From contig NZ_BDBE01000031.1 of NCBI RefSeq assembly GCF_001612825.1, positions 95,833-159,832 on the forward strand: DNA of 64,000 nucleotides. Reading direction: 5' to 3'. The position numbers and the translations under genes were made by a program. Each line of letters opens with the position of its first letter. Within the stretch, counting starts at the first letter, position 1. This document shows, in pieces, positions 58,414 through 64,000 of this stretch. The stretch comes from Nocardia caishijiensis NBRC 108228. Its GTDB lineage: Bacteria; Actinomycetota; Actinomycetes; Mycobacteriales; Mycobacteriaceae. The notes under the pieces were generated by a model. The model made no database searches. It saw only the letters and a list, made by a program, of their open reading frames with translations, and was not told the origin of the DNA.

Positions 58414-58803
58414 GCCCGCATCCTCTCACACTCGAATGTGATGCTCCAACGCACGAAAATCTTTCACACAAGCCAGATTCGGATTTCAACGCGCCGCATG
58501 CGAAGCCATCAGATCGGGTACCGCAGAGCGTTTTCTCTTCACGATTTGTGACCGTCGACCGACATATCGCGGACCTGACTCCAGCAATTGATATGTGAGG
58601 CGAAATCCGTCCTGACGATCGAGTCTCGACCGCGAGAGCCTGCACCGCTCAGCCCTTCGATCGCCGCAACCGCGCGGCCCTGAGGCTAGCCTGCGAAGAT
58701 ACCGACCGCGCTACCTCACCCTCCTCTGCGGACATTGATCCATTGCCACACAGCAAACGGTCCGGCCGCTGCGAGCCATCTACCCGCAGGTCCGGATGGG
58801 CCG
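58414..58803. other. 390-bp non-coding gap
   Basis: Lower GC than the surroundings, especially 58440-58640. Open frames on both strands have poor codon use and no ribosome binding sites. No hairpin or repeat was seen here; the regulatory repeats begin at 58804. Confidence 0.5.
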
Positions 58804-58866
58804 TGCAGCGATAGCACCGCCTATTCACTGCATTTCTTGCAGCGAATGAGCGGTACTATCGCTGCA
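58804..58866 (+). promoter_or_regulatory. Nested inverted repeats spanning the promoter and start of the Fic gene
   Basis: Outer arms TGCAGCGATAGCACCG (58804-58819) and its complement (58851-58866, one mismatch) surround inner arms ATTCACTGCA / TGCAGCGAAT (58823-58832, 58838-58847, one mismatch). Together there are four copies of TGCAGCGA (one as TGCAGTGA) in alternating orientation. The -10 TACTAT (58854-58859) lies 6 bases before the ATG, so the transcript is leaderless and the right arm covers -10, start site and start codon. Confidence 0.65.
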
Positions 58867-59972
58867 TGACGGGCAGCAGGTACATCTGGGAGGCGACGGA
58901 TTGGCCTCACCTCACGTACGACGCGGCGTTGCTGGCCAAGCCCACCGCAGCGGTCGCACTTGCTCAGGGGCGCCTGCACGGTCGTCTCGCGGAGACCGAT
59001 GAGGTCACACAGGAGCGCGCCGGGTTGGAGGCCCTGACCGCCGATGTGGTGAAGTCGAGTGCCATCGAGGGCGAGTTGCTCGATGCGGTGTCGGTTCGGT
59101 CGTCCATCGCGCGCAGGCTCGGTGTGGACATCGGCGCCGCGGCTGCGGCGGATCGCAGGGTCGACGGCGTCGTCGACATGGTTCTCGACGCCACCCGACA
59201 CTACGAACGACCCGTGACCGCGCAGCGATTGTTCGGGTGGCACGCGGGGCTCTTCCCCACCGGCTGGTCAGGCATCTCACGGATCCGCGTCGGCGGCTGG
59301 CGCACCGACGAAACCGGCCCGATGGAGGTGATCTCCGGCCCGTACGGCAAACAACGCGTCCACTTCGAAGCACCACCCGCGGCCCGCGTCGACGCCGACA
59401 TGCGCCGATTCTTGGCGTGGCTCGACGCGGACACCGCTGAACCCGCGATCCTGAAGGCCGGCCTCGCACACCTGTGGTTCGTGACGATCCACCCGTTCGA
59501 CGATGGAAACGGTCGAATCGCCCGCGCCCTGGGCGACTTGGCGCTGGCCCGCTCCGAATCCAGTCCTCGTCGTTTCTACAGCCTGTCGGCCCAGATCCAG
59601 CGCGACCGCAAGAACTATTACTCCGTCCTCGAAAACACCCAGCGTGGCGGCCTCGACGTCACGGCATGGCTCCTGTGGTTCCTGGACGCCCTGCACCAGT
59701 CGATCGCTCAGGCAGACAACACCGTCGACGACGCTCTCGCGAAGGCCACGTTCTGGCGCAGGTGGCACGACACCGCGCTCAACGCACGCCAGATCACCAT
59801 GCTCAATCGCATTCTCGACGGCTTCGACGGGAAACTCACCTCTCGCAAATGGGCGATCATCACCAAAACCTCCCAGGCTTCCGCCCTCCGCGACATCAAC
59901 GAACTGATCGACCACGGAATCCTGCGCCGCTCGGCGTCGAGCGGCCGAAGTACCGCATATGAACTCGCATAG
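58866..59972 (+). CDS. Fic-family protein (AMP-transferase) with winged-helix C-terminus
   Basis: 368 residues. The Fic signature 'HPFDDGNGRIAR' (209-220) is complete, so AMPylation or related nucleotidyl transfer is expected. An inhibitory motif 'SSAIEGE' (64-70, S/TxxxEG) lies upstream of it, as in class II self-inhibited Fic proteins. Residues 300-368 form a winged helix ('KLTSRKWAIITKTSQASALR', 'DINELIDHGILRR') that can bind DNA. The four half sites over its promoter suggest that the protein represses itself. No antitoxin gene is visible. Confidence 0.9.
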   Translation: MTGSRYIWEATDWPHLTYDAALLAKPTAAVALAQGRLHGRLAETDEVTQERAGLEALTADVVKSSAIEGELLDAVSVRSSIARRLGVDIGAAAAADRRVDGVVDMVLDATRHYERPVTAQRLFGWHAGLFPTGWSGISRIRVGGWRTDETGPMEVISGPYGKQRVHFEAPPAARVDADMRRFLAWLDADTAEPAILKAGLAHLWFVTIHPFDDGNGRIARALGDLALARSESSPRRFYSLSAQIQRDRKNYYSVLENTQRGGLDVTAWLLWFLDALHQSIAQADNTVDDALAKATFWRRWHDTALNARQITMLNRILDGFDGKLTSRKWAIITKTSQASALRDINELIDHGILRRSASSGRSTAYELA

Positions 59973-60002
59973 TCGGAATCGACTCTGCCCACGCACAGCA
60001 AG

Positions 60003-60034
60003 ACGCTCCACGCGAGTGGGGTCGCGTGGAGCGT
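60003..60034. terminator. 13-bp terminator hairpin with T-rich end
   Basis: ACGCTCCACGCGA pairs perfectly with TCGCGTGGAGCGT around a 6-base loop, followed by TTTGG on the plus strand. It separates the Fic gene from the convergent permease gene. Confidence 0.85.
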
Positions 60035-60046
60035 TTTGGTGGGTGG

Positions 60047-61012
60047 TCAGGCGGGGACGGGTTCGGGGGCTTCGATCGGGTCGGGTCGGGGGGTGCGCAG
60101 GGCGCCGAGGCCGAGGAGGGCGAGTCCGGCGACGGACCAGGTGAGGAGGATGGTGAGGGGTAGGGCCGCGCCCGCGCCGTCGAAGTAGGCGATCGAGCGG
60201 AGGAGGGTGGCGGCGGCGCCGGGTGGCAGGAGTTGGCCGAGGGTGCCCCACGGCTGCGGGAGGAGTTCGGGGGCGGAGGTGGCGGCGGAGAAGGGGTTGC
60301 CGATGAGGAGCATGAGGAGGGCGCCGAGGCCGATGCCCGCGCGGCCGATGGTGGCGGCGAGGCCGACGATGGTCGCGGCTACGGCGAAGGAGGCCAGGGC
60401 GGCGATGGCGGCGAGGGTGAAGTAGGAGCCGGGGACGATCGAGAGCCAGGTGTGGAAGACCAGGGTGCTGAGCAGGCCGCCGACGACACCGAAGGTGACC
60501 AGGCCCGCCAGGCGAGCGCCGAGGGTGGGGATCACCAGGGTGAGCAGGATGCCCGCGGCGATGCCGGACATGACCAGCGGGAGCACCATGGCACCGAAGC
60601 CCGCGCCGCGCGGGTCGTCGGGGTCGGCGGCGATGACGTCTTGCACGGGGACCGTGGCTACGCCGCCGAGCTGCTGGGCCAGCGCGGTGAGCTGCTGAGC
60701 GACAGCCGGTGACGCCGCGGAGGCGACGAGGACCTGGGGAGCGCCGCCGCCGGTGACGATCGCCCCGTAGACCTCGCGGTCGGCGAGCGCGGTGCGGGCG
60801 GCGTCCGCATCGGCGAGGGTCGTGATCGCGAAGGCGTCGGGACTGCGCTGCTGTAGTTGCTGACCGACCTGCGCGGCCTGCGGACCGGCGACGGCGATCG
60901 GCAGGTCGCGGGGGGCGAGATTGACGGCAGGCCAGGCGAACGCGATCAGCATCAGGGCCTGCAGCAGGGTGGCCGCGAGCCCGAGTCCGACCGCTCGGCG
61001 GGTGATCGTCAT
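60047..61012 (-). CDS. Membrane protein of the ABC-2 permease / YhgE type
   Basis: 321 residues. One N-terminal helix ('AVGLGLAATLLQALMLIAFA'), an extracellular domain to about residue 140 ('LPIAVAGPQAAQVGQQLQQR'), then five helices in a row ('GFGAMVLPLVMSGIAAGILL' and onward), ending in a Pro/Glu tail. The layout is that of YhgE/ABC-2-type permeases that lack an ATPase gene nearby. It is divergent from a TetR repressor, which suggests efflux of a toxic or antibiotic compound. Confidence 0.8.
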   Translation of the reverse strand: MTITRRAVGLGLAATLLQALMLIAFAWPAVNLAPRDLPIAVAGPQAAQVGQQLQQRSPDAFAITTLADADAARTALADREVYGAIVTGGGAPQVLVASAASPAVAQQLTALAQQLGGVATVPVQDVIAADPDDPRGAGFGAMVLPLVMSGIAAGILLTLVIPTLGARLAGLVTFGVVGGLLSTLVFHTWLSIVPGSYFTLAAIAALASFAVAATIVGLAATIGRAGIGLGALLMLLIGNPFSAATSAPELLPQPWGTLGQLLPPGAAATLLRSIAYFDGAGAALPLTILLTWSVAGLALLGLGALRTPRPDPIEAPEPVPA

Positions 61013-61028
61013 GGCGTTTCTCCCTTAA

Positions 61029-61042
61029 AGCGAATGTTCGTT
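61029..61042 (-). promoter_or_regulatory. Operator copy 1, AGCGAATGTTCGTT
   Basis: Palindromic CGAA/TTCG core directly upstream of the permease start. It is the near twin of the site at 61088. Confidence 0.6.
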
Positions 61043-61079
61043 CTTTTTGATGGCTCAACCATCGCACCGGCCTTCTCGC

Positions 61080-61108
61080 TTGTCAAGAACGAGTATTCGT
61101 TTTACTTT
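61080..61108 (+). promoter_or_regulatory. TetR gene promoter with operator copy 2 in the spacer
   Basis: -35 TTGTCA (61080-61085), 17-bp spacer, -10 TACTTT (61103-61108), ATG 5 bases later (leaderless). The operator AACGAGTATTCGTT (61088-61101) fills the spacer, the usual position for TetR self-repression. Confidence 0.7.
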
Positions 61109-61113
61109 TAGGC

Positions 61114-61716
61114 ATGCCTCGAGTCAGCGAAGAACACCTGGAACGCCGCAGGCAGCAGATCCTCGACGCCGCGCAACTGTGCTTCGCCCGCAAGGGCTTC
61201 CACGAGACATCCATGCAGGACGTCTTCACGGAATCGGGGATGTCGGCGGGCGCCGTCTACCGGTATTTCGCGAGCAAGGACCAGATCATCTGGGCGCTCG
61301 TCGCCCGCACCCTCGGACCCCTGCGCGAGCTACTCGCCGACAAGATCAGGACGGAACAGCCGCCGACACCGGCCGAGGTGGTCCGCCTGCTCACCGGCGA
61401 GATCATCGCGCGCAGCGGCCCGGACGGACCGTTGCGGCTCGCACCGCAGGTGTGGGCGCTGGCGATGGTTCAGCCTGATGCCGCCGCGATCCCGGTGCGC
61501 GAGTCGATCGCGGGGATGCGGGAATTGTGGGTCGAGTACGCGACCAGGATGCGTGAACTCGGCTGGGTCCCGGCCGATACCGATGTCGATGCCCTCGCCA
61601 AGACCTTGATCGGTCTCCTACCGGGTTTCATCCTCCAGCATCTCCTGCTCGACGACGTGACGCCGGAGGATTTCGCGCGCGGTGTCGACGTGATGCTTCC
61701 CGGGAGACGGCCGTAG
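61114..61716 (+). CDS. TetR-family repressor of the divergent permease
   Basis: 200 residues. Helix-turn-helix 'RRQQILDAAQLCFARKGFHE' and 'TESGMSAGAVYRYFASKDQI'. The ligand domain is all-helical and complete. Twin palindromes at 61029 and 61088 lie before the two divergent genes, so it should repress both. An inducer of the efflux type is likely. Confidence 0.9.
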   Translation: MPRVSEEHLERRRQQILDAAQLCFARKGFHETSMQDVFTESGMSAGAVYRYFASKDQIIWALVARTLGPLRELLADKIRTEQPPTPAEVVRLLTGEIIARSGPDGPLRLAPQVWALAMVQPDAAAIPVRESIAGMRELWVEYATRMRELGWVPADTDVDALAKTLIGLLPGFILQHLLLDDVTPEDFARGVDVMLPGRRP

Positions 61717-61833
61717 CTGTTGTCGGGAACCTCACTGTTGGGACCGGCGCATTCGGGGTAGGTTCGGGGGCGGCACCGGAGGGGGTCCCGTGCGCCGGAC
61801 ATCGCCGATATCGATCCGACCAGGGAGTTTCCT

Positions 61834-62577
61834 GTGGCACTACACCGACGAACGCTTCACACACGCGGCCTGACCGTCCTGGCCGCCGTCACCGTGGCGG
61901 CCGCTGCCGCCGCCGGGACGGCACAGGCGAGGATGATCGGCGCATTCGAGGTCGGCGGTGCGATCGAAACCGAATACGACCAGGTGGGTGGGGCCGCGCT
62001 CGGCGACCCCACCGGACCGGAGGCCGACGCGGCGGCGGGCGGCAAGTACCAGACCTTCGCCAACAACGCGGCCATCTACTGGCACCCTGACACCGATGCC
62101 AACACCGTCGCCGGGCAGATCCGCGACAAATACGCGGGCCTCGGCAACGAGTCGGGGACGCTGGGCTACCCGGTCACCCGCGAACTGTCCACTCCGGGTG
62201 GCAACGGCCGGTTCAACCACTTCCAGCGCGGCTCGATCTACTGGTCCGTCGGCACCGGCGCGCACCAGATCAGCGGTCCGATCAAGGACAAGTGGGCGGC
62301 CCTTGGCTGGGAGTCGAGCCCGCTCGGTTTCCCACTGACCGACGTGGCGAAGGCGGGCAAGGCCGACGGCCAGTTCACCATGTTCCCCACCGGCGCCATC
62401 TACTGGTCCTCGACCACCGGCGCGCACGCGGTGTGGGGCAGCATCCAGGCCGACTGGATCCGCGCGGGCGCCGAGAACGGCCGCTACGGCTACCCGACCA
62501 GCGACGAATACGACTACCAGGGTGGCAAGGCCCAGGACTTCCAGGGCGGCAAGATCACCTGGAAGCCGAGCAGCTAG
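61834..62577 (+). CDS. Secreted LGFP-repeat cell-wall protein
   Basis: 247 residues, GTG start with GGGAG upstream. Signal peptide ('LTVLAAVTVAAAAAAGTAQA') then about four LGFP-type repeats: 'GGAALGDPTGPE', 'NESGTLGYPVTREL', 'WESSPLGFPLTDVA' and 'ENGRYGYPTSDEY', each followed by an aromatic 'IYW' strand. These repeats anchor proteins to the mycolyl-arabinogalactan envelope. The organism's cell wall is thus of the mycolic acid type. Single gene. Confidence 0.9.
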   Translation: MALHRRTLHTRGLTVLAAVTVAAAAAAGTAQARMIGAFEVGGAIETEYDQVGGAALGDPTGPEADAAAGGKYQTFANNAAIYWHPDTDANTVAGQIRDKYAGLGNESGTLGYPVTRELSTPGGNGRFNHFQRGSIYWSVGTGAHQISGPIKDKWAALGWESSPLGFPLTDVAKAGKADGQFTMFPTGAIYWSSTTGAHAVWGSIQADWIRAGAENGRYGYPTSDEYDYQGGKAQDFQGGKITWKPSS

Positions 62578-62580
62578 CCG

Positions 62581-63012
62581 CTACGGCGCGAGCAGGCCCT
62601 GGCGGGCTTTGCTCGCGCCGGACAGCGTCAGCAGGAGCATGGTGGTGAGGGCCTGGTCGTCGAGACCTTCGGCGGGGAACGTGTAACGCAGGATGATGTC
62701 GGCGAGTTTGCCGCGCGATATCAGCGTGACCGAACCGAACTGGATCTCGGCGTTGCGCTCGGCGACCCGCTTGTGCAGCTGCGGTTTCAGCGGCCGGTCC
62801 CAGGCCAGCACGCAGGTCATCGACAGTACGGTGAGGCCGGGTGCCAGGGTGACGGCGCGAATCGAGGACAGCGCGCCGTCGTACTCGAAACCGAGCGAAC
62901 CGTCGGGGTCGACCCGCACGTCGACCTCCTGCATCTGCAGACAGGCGCCGGTGCGCGCCTGCAGGTCCAGTTCGGGGGTGACCGTGGCGTCCATGTCGGC
63001 TCCGTCGCTCAT
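62581..63012 (-). CDS. YbjN-domain protein, Rv2360c-like
   Basis: 143 residues from the ATG at 63012, overlapping the uppS stop by ATGA. The middle ('VDVRVDPDGSLGFEYDGALS', 'APGLTVLSMTCVLAWDRPLK') resembles YbjN sensory domains of the type III chaperone-like fold. It matches the conserved gene between zur and uppS in mycobacteria by position. Function unknown. Confidence 0.78.
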   Translation of the reverse strand: MSDGADMDATVTPELDLQARTGACLQMQEVDVRVDPDGSLGFEYDGALSSIRAVTLAPGLTVLSMTCVLAWDRPLKPQLHKRVAERNAEIQFGSVTLISRGKLADIILRYTFPAEGLDDQALTTMLLLTLSGASKARQGLLAP

Positions 63013-63812
63013 TTGGTTCCACCGAAACGGCGGTCGCGCTTGGCGTATTCCAGGCACGCGGCCCACAGATTACGCCGGTCGAAGTCGGGGAAAAGCGTGT
63101 CCTGGTAGACGAATTCGGCGTAGGCGGCCTGCCAGATGAGGAAGTTGGAGCTGCGAAACTCACCCGACGGACGCAGGAACAGGTCCACGTCGGGCATGTC
63201 CGGCTCGTCGAGGTAGCGGGCGACGGTCGACTCGTCGACCTTCTCCGGGTCGATCTCCCCCGCCGCTACCCGGCGCGCGATTTCGCGTGCGGCATCGGCG
63301 ATTTCGGCGCGACCGCCGTAGTTGACGCACATGGTCAGCGTCATCACGTCGTTGTCCTTGGTGAGCTCCTCGGCCACCTCGAGTTCCTTGATGACGCTGC
63401 GCCACAGGCGCGGTCGGCGCCCGGCCCAGCGCACCCGCACACCCATCTCGTGCATCTCGTCGCGGCGACGGCGGATCACGTCGCGGTTGAAGCCCATCAG
63501 GAAACGCACCTCGTCGGGACTGCGACGCCAGTTCTCGGTGGAGAAGGCATACGCCGACAGCCACTTCACGCCGATCTCGATGGAACCCTCGACGGCGTCC
63601 ATGAGCACGGCCTCGCCGCGTTCGTGGCCGGCGGTGCGCGGCAGACCACGCTCCTGGGCCCAGCGTCCGTTGCCGTCCATCACCAGCGCGACGTGGTTGG
63701 GCACCAGCTCCGGCGGAATCGCGGGCGGACGCGCACCGGAGGGGTGCTGCGACGGCGGACGGACGGTGCGGGTCGAGCTGTTCCCAGCGGCGGGGTCACG
63801 ACGGAGGATCAC
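63009..63812 (-). CDS. uppS: Isoprenyl (Z-decaprenyl) diphosphate synthase
   Basis: 267 residues from the GTG at 63812. The longer open frame runs into a tandem repeat and is not used. Motifs of cis-prenyltransferases: 'NHVALVMDGNGRWAQERGLP' (catalytic Asp), 'YAFSTENWRRSPDEV', 'CVNYGGRAEIADAAREIA' and 'DLFLRPSGEFRSSNFLIWQA'. It lengthens isoprenyl diphosphates to the carrier used for peptidoglycan, arabinan and lipoarabinomannan. Orthologue of Rv2361c by order. The repeat at 63823 begins 11 bp upstream of its start codon. Confidence 0.94.
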   Translation of the reverse strand: MILRRDPAAGNSSTRTVRPPSQHPSGARPPAIPPELVPNHVALVMDGNGRWAQERGLPRTAGHERGEAVLMDAVEGSIEIGVKWLSAYAFSTENWRRSPDEVRFLMGFNRDVIRRRRDEMHEMGVRVRWAGRRPRLWRSVIKELEVAEELTKDNDVMTLTMCVNYGGRAEIADAAREIARRVAAGEIDPEKVDESTVARYLDEPDMPDVDLFLRPSGEFRSSNFLIWQAAYAEFVYQDTLFPDFDRRNLWAACLEYAKRDRRFGGTK

Positions 63813-63822
63813 GGCCTCTATC

Positions 63823-64000
63823 CTGCCTGATCCCCGACCGAGCCTCACACGGGCTCCGGCGGCGCGGTCCGACCGCATCGCAACACGGGCTCCACTGTCG
63901 CTGCCTGATCCCCCACCGAGCCTCACACGGGATCCGGCGGCGCGGTCCGACCGCATCGCAACACGGGCTCCACTGTCGCTGCCTGATCCCCCACCGAGCC
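63823..64000. repeat. 78-bp tandem repeat (minisatellite), at least 2.3 copies
   Basis: Copies start at 63823, 63901 and 63979, and the third runs off the window. The two full copies differ at about 2 positions. The unit length is a multiple of 3 and contains no start-like features. It lies directly upstream of uppS and may vary in copy number between strains. Confidence 0.9.

Noticed and set aside
1..64000. CRISPR arrays, insertion sequences, prophage or replication origin
   Set aside because: No short regularly spaced repeats, transposase-like frames, integrases or DnaA-box clusters were seen; the only tandem repeat is the 78-bp array at the right end.

Overview
The window reads as chromosomal DNA of a mycolic-acid actinomycete, most probably a Nocardia (or a close Rhodococcus/Nocardia-like relative). 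GC is very high, GTG starts, 4-base ATGA/GTGA overlaps and leaderless starts are common, and marker families point the same way: a mycothiol-dependent formaldehyde dehydrogenase (mscR), a latex-clearing protein (Lcp), LGFP-repeat and PapA proteins, an F420-dependent LLM enzyme, UdgX and EspG/EspC/PPE-like type VII secretion proteins. From memory, the order dnaG - dgt - TPM protein - glyS - smtB - zur - (Rv2360c-like) - uppS matches the Rv2343c-Rv2361c stretch of Mycobacterium tuberculosis. There are no rRNA genes, CRISPR arrays, prophages or insertion sequences; two tRNA genes are present.

Layout. 1-7.3 kb: two TerD-domain proteins (one fused to an HNH nuclease, one to a VWA domain), an ATP-grasp protein and an unknown partner, with two divergent paralogous pilin-like membrane proteins, an FBP protein and an old-yellow-enzyme/MerR pair between them. 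7.3-13.5 kb: tRNA(CAT), a quinone oxidoreductase behind a MerR-type promoter, a Gly/Ser/Cys-tailed membrane protein with a His/Cys partner, and a three-gene operon (metal-dependent hydrolase, [2Fe-2S] reductase, EphD-like hydrolase-dehydrogenase). 13.7-21.5 kb: an 18-residue peptide gene, a small basic protein, an F420 enzyme, DUF72, UdgX, a CocE/NonD hydrolase with a divergent TetR regulator, and mscR with its metallo-beta-lactamase partner. 21.5-32.9 kb: two sensor kinase systems (one with a destroyed response regulator), Lcp, lipoproteins, and a sigma/anti-sigma/DoxX operon whose DoxX gene is frameshifted. 32.9-39.9 kb: enoyl-CoA hydratases, an AidB-like acyl-CoA dehydrogenase with a PaaX regulator, decayed fatty-acid genes, a TetR/membrane-protein pair and tRNA-Asn. 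40.1-52.4 kb: conserved core (dnaG, dgt, YdcF, TPM protein, glyS, smtB, zur) interspersed with small genes, a MerR regulator and a PapA acyltransferase.

52.4-62.6 kb looks like accessory DNA between zur and the conserved Rv2360c-like/uppS pair. Its main content is a compact set of predicted type VII secretion clients: an EspC-like protein, an alpha/beta hydrolase with a helical N-terminus, two lipoproteins, a helical partner, a PPE-like protein with a long Ser/Thr/Gly-rich tail, and an EspG chaperone. No secretion machinery is encoded nearby. Next come a Fic AMP-transferase gene whose start and promoter lie inside nested inverted repeats, a permease/TetR pair with two matching operators, and an LGFP-repeat protein. 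The window ends in a 78-bp tandem repeat directly upstream of uppS.

The observations most worth a second look are the secretion-client module, the 18-residue Phe-rich peptide gene between a strong ribosome binding site and a strong hairpin, the Gly/Ser/Cys-rich protein with its partner, the TerD-HNH fusion, the nested operator of the Fic gene, and several clearly decayed genes.
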